DNA of 64,000 bases from Berberis thunbergii. Its lineage: Eukaryota; Streptophyta; Magnoliopsida; Ranunculales; Berberidaceae. This document shows positions 21,805 to 30,784 of this stretch, piece after piece (positions within the stretch are counted from its first letter, which is position 1; the number at the start of each line of letters is the position of its first letter). Position numbers and translations under genes: made by a program. Below the pieces are notes generated by a model. That model had not been told where the DNA came from. It saw only the letters and a program-made list of their open reading frames with translations, and did not search any database. The stretch lies in NCBI GenBank assembly GCA_003290165.1, contig QNQO01000802.1:62001-126000 (forward strand). The letters are read 5' to 3'.

Positions 21805-23013
21805 ATGAACACAAGGGATTATCCAGCCTATTTTTCCGAGCAAGTCAATTCATTTTATGACATACGACGACCTGAGTATGATCCATATTTAGATTATTAC
21901 CCAGATCTAGCTTATCATTCTGACTTATCTTGGGCTCATGGTCAGTACCATAAAGGCCCTCTAGACACTCCTCAGACTCCTCAAGCTTTCATTCCTGATA
22001 ATGAGTTAGAGGATATCATGAAAATTTTTATAGAGCGAACAGGAGAAATACTTGTGCAAAATTCTCATGATATCACAGAATTGACAACTATTTTTCAACA
22101 AAATTCTCAAGCTATCCGGAAACTTGAGATGACTGTGAATCAAATAGTTGAGTCACTTCCTGAGATAGAGTCAGAAAAATTCCTTAGTGACTCATGCATC
22201 GAATCAAACTGTGTACATTCATTAGAGTCTCCCCTTGACTGTTTAGAGGCTTGTTTGACTCAATTTAGTTTAGACTTTGATGTTGATGATTCCATTAGGG
22301 AAGTCAATGATTTGCTTGACTCAGTCCCCATTGTGGATCCTAGTTATAAATGGAAGTCTAAAGTGAAACATCTTCCACTCAATGAGTCAAAACTAGCCCC
22401 AACAGTTGAGCCACCTGAGCTTAACCTTAAACAATTACCTGACACCCTCAGGTATGCATTTTCAGGTGATGAGTTTTCTAGACCAACATCTCTATGTGAT
22501 TCATGTGATGAGCCTATACCACCTGATATATCCATCGTCTCATCTACTTGCATCACATTCTCATTTACTAAGGCTACTTTCACCAATCCCTTGTGTTGTA
22601 ATGAGGATTTCAGTCTTCACCATCCTGTTGTGAAAATTATTCAATCTTCTAATTTGGAACCAGACATAGGATGTTTCCTTTTTGGAGCACGCAAGGATCA
22701 TCTGTCGTGTATGACTACTGGTCACTTTTGGAATGTCCTAGTGTATTTGGTGCCCCATGTGATTGCTATATTTTGGTGGACTGATCCTCAACTGTTCAGG
22801 TTGTTGATATACGACCTTGAACTAAGTTTTTGTCATATTCTTCCTCTACATTTTGTTGATACACCATTTTTTAGGAAGAATATTTGTCGGGCTGATGACG
22901 ATAAACCAAGCGCTCCTAGGAGGCAGTCTAGCTTTAGTTGTGTGCGGTTAGTCTGGATTGATTTTCGAGTACCCTATTTAGTTATGTTTCACTCTTACTC
23001 GTTAGCTCCGTAA
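21805..23013 (+). CDS. Single ORF of the nested LARD-like element (402 aa), gag/pol-derived linker
   Basis: An uninterrupted 402-codon ORF starting MNTRDYPAYFSEQVNSFYDI, directly after an A-rich leader. Residues about 20-60 are Tyr/Asp/Pro-rich and about 70-125 form a helical, possibly coiled-coil segment. The part PPELNLKQLPDTLRYAF (about residues 201-217) matches the motif that precedes the protease/RT region in Tat/Athila-type polyproteins. The rest, including Cys-containing stretches and a hydrophobic segment (FWNVLVYLVPHVIAIFWW, about 310-328), is not recognised. No catalytic motif is present. Its open state over 1.2 kb in an otherwise non-coding element suggests recent activity of the family or selection on the ORF. 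Function unknown. Confidence 0.6.
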   Translation: MNTRDYPAYFSEQVNSFYDIRRPEYDPYLDYYPDLAYHSDLSWAHGQYHKGPLDTPQTPQAFIPDNELEDIMKIFIERTGEILVQNSHDITELTTIFQQNSQAIRKLEMTVNQIVESLPEIESEKFLSDSCIESNCVHSLESPLDCLEACLTQFSLDFDVDDSIREVNDLLDSVPIVDPSYKWKSKVKHLPLNESKLAPTVEPPELNLKQLPDTLRYAFSGDEFSRPTSLCDSCDEPIPPDISIVSSTCITFSFTKATFTNPLCCNEDFSLHHPVVKIIQSSNLEPDIGCFLFGARKDHLSCMTTGHFWNVLVYLVPHVIAIFWWTDPQLFRLLIYDLELSFCHILPLHFVDTPFFRKNICRADDDKPSAPRRQSSFSCVRLVWIDFRVPYLVMFHSYSLAP

Positions 23014-24928
23014 CAGTTTTGACTTACAACTAGCTTTCTTTTTTTAGTTTTCTTTGTTAGTGTCGAGTCTGCATTTTATCGATTTCTAATGAAAACTCCA
23101 TGTTTCTTATGTTTGTGAGCCTCATTGATGGATGATTTCTTGGAAATTGGTAAAATCTTCACCGCGGTAATACTGTTCTAACCTCCTCTCCTGTACTTAT
23201 TTCATTCATTTGTAAGATTATTTTGTTAAACATTGAGGACAATGTTTGGATTAGGTTTGGGGGTAGGATTCATGAGTCGGTGAATTTTTCATTTTTTTCG
23301 TAGTATTTTCTTTTCTTTTCTTGAAAAAAAAAATGTTTTTCTGTCAAGAAAACTTGGTCTTTTACGAGTATGAAAATGGACTTTAAATGTTTTATGCTCA
23401 AGAAAATGCAAGCCAATTTGACATATTGGTATATTGATAAAAGACTGAAAGTTTATTAAGATCCTTAAGTTAGATCTAGTTCATAAGATTTTTCAACTCG
23501 ATTATCTTTGCACCATGAGCCATGTTAGCATAACTTGAAGTTGACGAATGAAATATATACTAGAAACCTTAGAATAATAGTGGAGACTTAACCCTGAAAG
23601 CTTTGAGCCTTTCTATTTTTCTGAGGGTTATACATAAACTCTGATTTTTCTTGAGTCTACATTATCTCGTTGATGATCTCATTATTTTCATTCTTTTGAT
23701 CAATTGCTTTGGGAATGACATAAAAATTGAATTATTACACTAGAACTTCTTGGCTTATTCAATTGAGATGTCATAATACTGACCCGAACTTAGGAAATGA
23801 TCTAGGCATTTTTTTCTTTAAACCATTAACTAGCCTTTTAACTTACCCATAAAATTAACCTTTTTTGTAGCCTTTTGAGCCATAGATTAACCTTTTATTT
23901 GTTAACCCATTAACCTTTACCCAATTTTTCTGGGAATGTGTACGGATGAATATACTTGGTGTAAAAAGGGCATGAAAGAGCAAAATATGAGATATTTCAT
24001 AAATCCTCTATGGAAGAAAGAAAAAGAAAGAAAGAAAGAAAAAGAAAGAAAAGAAAGCAGAAGAAAATGTGAATGAGGATAAAGATGTGAGAATGAAGAA
24101 AAAAATTGATGGTGCGCAACATTGATTTATTCTTGACAGCCCTAATTGTTCGTTAAATGGGTATATACATTCCTAGAAATTTTTGTTAGAATCCTTTGAC
24201 ATTCCTTAAACCAAGCCCCATTACAACCCAACAATGTCCTAGTTGATCTTAGGAAAAGGTTGGTTTCGTAGATGTGGAGATTTAATAACCAAGACCTATG
24301 GTGTTTGATTCAACATTCCCAAAAGTAATTGATATTCCTGTCCATGAGATCATGTTCATTCCATTCTTGAAAAGTCCGTTCTTCATATTACTATATGTGA
24401 GATGATTGTTTTCCATCATTTACTCTTTTCCTCACATATAAACTGAGTGAAATACCAAATCTCTGAGTGCTTTATTGTGAGTGACATGAGAGGTTTGCAG
24501 TCAAAACAAACTTTCTACAGGAGATTTAGTCATTGTTTTACTCTGAAATGAAAAGTTATGTTGATAGTGCTATCCACACACATATATTGAGTTGACGATG
24601 ATTATGAATTTTTTTCTAACCTTTGGAGAATATTAAATTATTTGGAGATTTGTTGATACACTAAAATGACACTGTTGGTTTCCTGCATTTCTTGAAGTAT
24701 TAAAATGAACACTGTTTGACCAAGTTTTGATTGAGTCAGTAATGTTTGTGGGTAACATTTCTGGAAACCCTCACGAGACTATAACTCGTCCACTAGAGGT
24801 AATCTAGGGGTTTAAAGCCTTGTTGCACGTTTAAGGTAAGTGCAACCGATGATTCCTGCGAAAGTGAGTTAGAATTTTCTTTTTATTGTTTTGCTCGAGG
24901 ACTAGCAAAATATAGGTTTGGGGGTATT
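23014..24928. other. Nested element 3' internal region with two PPT-like tracts
   Basis: No ORF is supported. A motif GAGGACAATG followed by TTAGGTTTGGGGGTAGG (about 23237-23270) and a second TAGGTTTGGGGGTATT (about 24913-24928) directly before the 3' LTR are polypurine-like. The second is the positional 3' PPT; the first may be an internal PPT or the remnant of a deleted end. An A/G microsatellite (AAAGA units) lies at about 24014-24060. Confidence 0.7.
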
Positions 24929-26860
24929 TGATAGTTACATAATTATTACATAATATACCCCTTAATTTATACATGTTAGTGTTTCGATTATTATATTTTA
25001 TAGTAATTATTTCGTTTTCATATCTTTGTAGGAATTTGAGCGTAAACGATGAAATCAGATTAAAGCGGCAAGTTAAGGAACGACAATTAGTCGATTCCAA
25101 TGGTGGTATAAAGCAATCACAAAACCTAAACCTAAACCTAATTCATACCCTAAACCCGAAACCTAATTCATACCCTAAAACCAATTCATACCCTAAAACC
25201 AAACCCAAACCTAATCCTTCTCCTACCCTCATTGTTGAATCATTCCCTCCTTCCATCCCTATTCATCTTGATTATTCTTTATAAATAGAGGAGGATAGGG
25301 TAAGAATGGGGGGAGGAGGAAGAGAAGGGAAAAGAAGATAATTAGAAATCAAAACCTCTTCCTCAATGGAGATTTCCTCAAAGGAGCTCCTCTCTCAAAG
25401 GTGATTCACAATCACCCTCACCACTCATCCATCTCTCACTCACTCCACTCACTCAGCACACAGTCTCCTCGCCACCACCGAGCACCACCACCAATTCCGC
25501 CACCGTCCTCGAGCCACCACCGCGAAACAGGGGCGTGACAACCCTGTTTCGCGTCCAACTTTCACTTTGCCACCACCCTCGGCCCCTCTCCCCTGTCCAC
25601 GCACCATCACCACCTCCGCACGAGCACCGCCACCGCGCGAAAACCACCGCGAAACAGAGCACCGCGGCCCTGTTTCGCGTCGCGACAGAGCACTCGCTGC
25701 TTCTCCCTCTCGGCCTCTCTTCGTCGCGAGCTCCTTCCTGTCCTCACCTCTTGCGACCACCGTCACCACCACGACCGAGAACCACCGCCTCCTCCTCGCG
25801 AACAGAGTTCTTATCGCGAAACAGGGAGCTCCTGTTCCTCATCTGTTTTCTCTGTTTTTCTCTGTTTTCTTAGTATTTCCTCACCTTTTCTCTTCTTATG
25901 CAGGTTCTGGAAGCGATTTGAGGTCGAGGACGGGCCAGAGGAGCGAGAACGAGGCCGAGAACCGCGCTGTCGCGCTGGAGAAGACGAGCGGCTACTGTAG
26001 CAGAGGCGGGAAGGGGTTATTTCGGTTATTCGGCTATTCACACCCCCGGTTTTGCTCTGTACAACCACAGAGTGCTTTTGGCCAGTTTTCTCGGGATTCG
26101 CGTCCGTGCAGAGATGATTTCCACCTCCATTGACGTTGTGCCCACCGCCACCATGACCAGCTAAACCATTCGCCAAGGCTACGATGAAACCACGGGATTT
26201 CCTAGAGTTTGTGTATTTAAATTTATTATTTTCTTTATGCTTGAACGTTAAACACATTTGATTTATGATTTTTAATAAATTGCTTTCACCGATTATATCC
26301 TGATTAATTATCTAGACTAGTCGGTAGTTAGAAGTACCATTTGTTGAAATTCAAAAGTCTGATTTAATCAATTAATCTGAATCTGTGATTGTGTGTGCCG
26401 TAAGAAGACACACAATGCTAGGGATTAGGATTAGTTAAAATAAACCTGTGATTGTGTGTGCTGTAAGAAGACACGCAATTCTAGGGGTTTATACCTATGC
26501 TTAAATCAATTGTGAACTTAGATTAATCTTTAGGTTAGTCATGTTAAATCTTGAAAACAATATCTTTGATTACACAAATCTCAAAGAACCTGTGGTGGAT
26601 TCAATGCCTTGGTTTCCTTTCTCATATTATTTAAAACTTTTTATTTTGTTTTTAATTTGATTTTTAGTTTAGATTTAAAAATGCTGTAACCCCCTTTCCT
26701 ATAAATTAGTTTAATTAAATTCTAAAATTTCAATTGCATCCACCTTCCTCGTGGGATCGACCTGTACTTGCCGTTGTCTACCAGTTAGGCACCGTGCACT
26801 TGCGGTTATTACAAGTAGGTTAAATTAACCTGTTAATTTAGGTTAGTTAAATCCGCATCA
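24929..26860 (+). repeat. 3' LTR of the nested element (1932 bp)
   Basis: Full LTR from TGATAGTTAC to GCATCA, with the telomere-like array (about 25120-25215, one CATACCCTAAAACCAATT unit more than the 5' LTR), TATA box (25280-25287) and a GC-rich block (25512-25768) that is missing from the 5' LTR. Outside these indels the two LTRs differ at few positions, so the insertion is recent. Confidence 0.95.
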
Positions 26861-28062
26861 TGTGCCAACGTAGTAAATCCATGGTTGTGTCTCCTGCGGG
26901 CTTGCTTCATCCTATTCCTATTCCGACTCAGGTTTGGGATGAGGTAACAATGGATTTTGTGGAGGGTTTACCACGTTCGGATAATTTCGACACTATTTTG
27001 GTGGTAGTGGATCGATTGAGTAAATATGCACATTTTTCGGGTTTAAAGCATCCTTTCACCGCTGAGAGTATGGCGGCAGTATTTGTTCGAGATATCATCA
27101 GGTTGCATGGGTTTCCTAGTTCCATCATTTCTGATAGAGATAAAAAAATTTTAAGTAAATTTTGGAGTGAGCTCTTTCGGTTGCAAGGGACTACTTTGAA
27201 ACATAGTACTGCTTATCACTCTCAAACTGATGGTCAGTCCGAGGTCCTTAATAGGTGTCTTGAAACATACCTCCGTTGTTTCATTTCGGAAAGGCCAAGA
27301 CTATGGTATTGCTGGTTAGCTTGGGCTAAATATTGGTATAACACCTCGAACCATTCCGCAACTGGTTTTACTCCTTTTAAGGTTTTGTATGGTCGCGATC
27401 CCCCGCCACTCTTGCGGTATTCTACTGGTTCCTCTGTTGTTTCTGCTGTGGAACATTTATTACTGGCTAGGGACAGCATTTTGGACATTCTTAAATCACA
27501 TTTATTGAGGGCACAACAGAGGATGAAGTTCCAGGCTGATAAATCAAGAAGAGATGAATCTTTTGAGGTTGGCGATCATGTTTTTTTGAAAATTCGACCT
27601 TACCGCCAGAATTCTTTAGTAGGTCGACCCAATCAGAAATTAGCAGCTCGATTTTATGGCCCCTATAAGGTGTTGGCCAGGGTAGGATCAGTGGCATATA
27701 AGTTGGAGCTTCCTGTCACTTCCAGGATTCATTCTGTTTTTCATGTTTCCCAATTACGGCGTGCACATGGTTCACAATTTCAGGTACTTCCTTTACCATC
27801 GCAGTTGAATTATGATGGGGAAATGATGGTTCATCCTGAATCTTTGTTGGATATCCGTCACAAATCTAAGGGCATTCCGGGTGTTTTGGAAGTGTTGATT
27901 AAATGGGAAGGATTACCAGCTTTTGAAGCTACTTGGGAGAATTTCGAGTTATTACGCCATCAATTTCCTGCTTTTCACCTTGAGGACAAGGTGCGTCATT
28001 GGGGAGGGGGTATTGATAAGCCTCCTATCAAGTTTACTTATTCAAGGAGGAAGAGGGACTGA
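26860..28062 (+). pseudogene. Chromovirus integrase core and chromodomain-like C-terminus
   Basis: Resumes the chromovirus polyprotein at the second copy of the TSD (CQRSKSM). The DDE catalytic core is visible: Asp in TMDFVEGLP, Asp in ISDRDKKILSKFW and Glu in DGQSEVLNR. It is followed by the GPY/F-type segment (RFYGPYKVLARVG) and a chromodomain-like tail (VLIKWEGLPAFEATWE, FHLEDKV). The frame is open to the stop at 28060-28062, which lies 46 bp inside the 3' LTR, so the last 16 codons are LTR-encoded. The ATG at 26860 is fortuitous: it is made by the last base of the nested element. Reina-type or Tekay-type lineage cannot be settled by eye. Confidence 0.93.
27999..28013 (+). other. Polypurine tract of the chromovirus
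   Basis: TTGGGGAGGGGGTAT directly precedes the 3' LTR. It lies inside the pol reading frame (HWGGGID), so the plus-strand primer site is coding. Confidence 0.85.
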
Positions 28063-28675
28063 TGGCAGATGCGCAGACTGGGAGGTGCTATGGGGAGAGG
28101 CTATGTCAGTGACAAAGTGCTAGTGAGGTGCTATTGGGAGGTGCTATGTCAGTAACAAAATCAGATGGTGTGGCATTCTGTCTGTTACAAAGCTACAAGG
28201 CTGTTAGAGTGCTCTGTCAGTTGGAGGCTGCTCTGTTAACAAAACTACAAGTCTGTTAGAGTGCTCTGTCAGTTGGAGACTGCTCTGTTAAGTCTGTTAG
28301 ACAGTCAGGGAGTTAGCATTGTAAGTCAGGGAGCATTGTATATAAATAGGAGAGAATAGAGAACAAAGGATTCATTCATTTTCTGTAAGAAATCATTGTA
28401 CATTGAGCAATGCTCAGTGAGGAAATTGGCACTCTCGAATGTGCTTGATACATTTCATTGTAACTCTACTTTTTCCTCTAATACAAGAATTCTATTCTTC
28501 TACATCAATCTTCTTTGAATATAAGATCCATCTTGCTTGTGTTCATCTATATTGTAGCCTGTTAGACCTTTCTGTCTCAAGTATTGCCATTCTGACATTG
28601 TGATTCAGATCTGCTTAACTGGAATTCCACAAGTGCCTGCAGAAATTATCAATAAGAACAGGTTAGTTCTTATCA
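28014..28675 (+). repeat. 3' LTR of the chromovirus
   Basis: The 662-bp LTR runs from TGATAAG to TTATCA. It has the same U3 tandem repeat and TATATAAATA box as the 5' LTR, plus the extra 13 bp (GGTGCTATTGGGA region) near 28127-28140. Confidence 0.95.
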
Positions 28676-28680
28676 TGATC

Positions 28681-29399
28681 ATGCAAGTTGAACTCCTGGA
28701 TCAACTTTAGCTTCGATCCCTTAAGAATCTCATTTGAGGACCTTCAAAGCAAAGAGTTTCCATGGTTTTAAACATCTCAAGTTCAACTTCTTGAGAAGAT
28801 TTCCGCAGGCTATGTACTTCACATAAACACAAAAAAATCCATCAAATAAATATTGTTTGTAAAAGAACAATTAACATATCAAAGTATCAAGATCTAAAAT
28901 TCAAACTTCATAATCAGTAATTAACAAATATTAAAACATATCACCCTATCAAGACTGACATCAATCCTAGTCTCACTGTCTGCAACTACAAATACTAGAC
29001 CATATCACCATAACTAAACTACTATAAACCCCACCGTATCTAGACCCCACAGAACGCAAACTTTAACAGTATCTTCGGGAAAATTTGGTAAGCTTCAGTC
29101 TTCATGAACTATCAGCTGATCCACATCCCACCATTCTCATCAACTTCAGGAAAAAAGAAAAGATCTGCAGGTTGGAGAACAAAAATAAAATCAATAACAA
29201 CATTTGAAAGATCAGGATCTCTTCAAGAGTTCCATTCAAGGTGATCAACTGGTTGCCACACATTCTCAGCAGACAGTGTCATGCCAAATTTTAGTGCGAT
29301 ACCTTTAAAACGGAATTGAAGTATTGTTTATGGAAATATAGACAAACATGATCCTCACTCCAAGTAAACATTATAAACAAAGGGGGGAGAAGTAAGACC
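28681..29399. other. Start of duplication unit 2; 3' flank of eRF1 copy 2
   Basis: No gene is visible. It is closely similar to 36258-36929 plus 42835-43037 in unit 3. It contains the empty sites of the MITE at 36585 (TAACTAAAC, 29021-29029) and of the copia element at 36930 (ATAAC, 29194-29198). Confidence 0.75.
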
Positions 29400-30784
29400 T
29401 TAGTTTATCTTTGTAAAATTTTCACGGTCCGACTTTGGAGCAGCCACTAGATCAGCAAGCTCGGTGAGTGACTGAGAATCAGGATCTTCATAAACTTCTC
29501 CATCATATAGCTCATCAAATATCCTCATATCAAGCTGATAACGAAGGATTCCCCCGATTCCACCAAACCCTCGGCAAAACTGGGAACCTTCTTGGGAATT
29601 ATTGGTGACAAACTCAAGACAGCATCCAAATTTCTTATACTCATTCCCAAACCATTCCAGCAGTGACAACTTCTCCTGAATCTTCAACTCAGCTGAAGTA
29701 TCAGGACCTCGGAAGTTGCTTTGATCTGCGTCTTGATCTTTGTTAAAGTACTTTATCATAGTGTCACCCGTTGAAACATTCTTCAGCACATAACGGTTGA
29801 TGTCCAGATTTTCCCACACAATAAGTGTTTCAACTGCTCCCATTTCAAGTGCCTTCAGTGTGTCGTCCACACCAAAAACATACTTCCCAGTGTCCTGGCT
29901 GATTTGTTCAAAATACTTGCAAAGCAAGCGCTTCTCCTGGACAAACTTCACATTAGAAAGAACCTCGGCAGACAGCTCAATGGCCTGATTAAAACCATCC
30001 TCACCTCCATAAGAAACATCAACCACCTTCAATATCTTGACCCGGAGACGGGCATCAAACATAGCAGACTGACTTAACTCAGTCTTGAAGTCAGCAGATC
30101 CTGCAAGGATCAACCCTGCAACATTGGGCTGACTGGTAACAGGATTGATGTAAAATTGCGTAGCAAGTTCAGCAGTCTTCCTCAGATAATTATGAAATTT
30201 CTCCTTTCGAAATCGATCAAAACGAAGGGCTGATTGTCCTCCTCTCCCATGTTTCTTAGGGAGGTCAACAGTAAACTTATGGAGGACTTCTCGTGTGTTA
30301 CCACTCAAAGTCCCCAAAAGAGTTCATTTGCCATCCGTGATTATGAAGCCATACTTATCACCGGATTCCAATAGTACATTCAGAGCCTCCATATGGAACT
30401 TGTTATCACAAAGATAGAGAGATGCATTGATAGGCTTGAAAGGCTCAAAGTCGATGGTGACCTTCTTCTCCTTGCCATCATCAGTCATGATTTTCCCGTA
30501 TACAATACCAAGCCATTAGGAGGTACCTTCTTGTAAAGTTTCAGCCTCTGTTGCGCAGAAGTAATGGCCCCTAAAACTGATTGACGATTAGCCCTCCTTT
30601 TAATGTTTGAAGCAGTACCATGTTCATCACTCAACATCTTAGTGACCCGACACAATTGTTCGCCTGGAGGCATGATAAGAGAAAACATGCTAGTTCCCTT
30701 GCCCCTCACAGCTTCCAGACCTTTGATCATTCTCTTGAGTTTCAATATCTCAAGATGCTTTTCTGTTTCGTTACAGTCCGACAC
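29400..30784 (-). pseudogene. eRF1 copy 2, pseudogene
   Basis: Full-length eRF1-like sequence, intronless, in the same orientation as copy 1. Defects visible in order: the start codon is GTG (30782-30784); the stop-recognition motif NIKS reads NIKR; a one-base deletion near 30495 shifts the frame after GLVLYTG; and a TGA (30324-30326) interrupts the segment before [10 protein letters not shown]. The YLCDNKF and GGQ motifs survive in sequence. The C-terminus lacks the stop used by copy 1 and continues about 29 residues ([20 protein letters not shown]) to 29400. It cannot make eRF1; a product from an internal start would have only the M and C domains. Confidence 0.93.

Larger units (their letters stand above)
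18822..26860 (+). mobile_element. Nested non-autonomous LTR element (LARD-like, 8.0 kb) inside chromovirus integrase
   Basis: The element runs from TGATAG to GCATCA with a perfect 5-bp TSD TGTGC (18817-18821 and 26861-26865), interrupting the Cys codon region of the host integrase. It has long LTRs, a PBS-like site, one internal ORF (21805-23013) and a polypurine tract just before the 3' LTR, but no RT, RNase H or integrase. By definition it is a large retrotransposon derivative mobilised in trans. The ORF and PBS type suggest a relation to the Tat/Athila branch of Ty3/gypsy; that link is inference. It is younger than the chromovirus it sits in. Confidence 0.93.
14774..28675 (+). mobile_element. 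Ty3/gypsy chromovirus LTR retrotransposon (13.9 kb, including a nested element)
   Basis: The order is LTR - PBS - gag - protease - RT - RNase H - integrase - chromodomain-like tail - LTR, which is Ty3/gypsy order; the integrase tail makes it a chromovirus. LTRs start TGATA and end TATCA. The flanks are TGATT (14769-14773) and TGATC (28676-28680). The empty site in unit 3 reads TGATC (36253-36257), so the left TSD copy has one substitution. Comparing the two LTRs by eye shows about seven substitutions and one 13-bp indel in about 650 bp, so the insertion is fairly young. The element is dead: one 11-bp duplication, one 1-base frameshift and one nonsense codon in the coding region, plus an 8-kb nested insertion in integrase. 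Confidence 0.97.
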
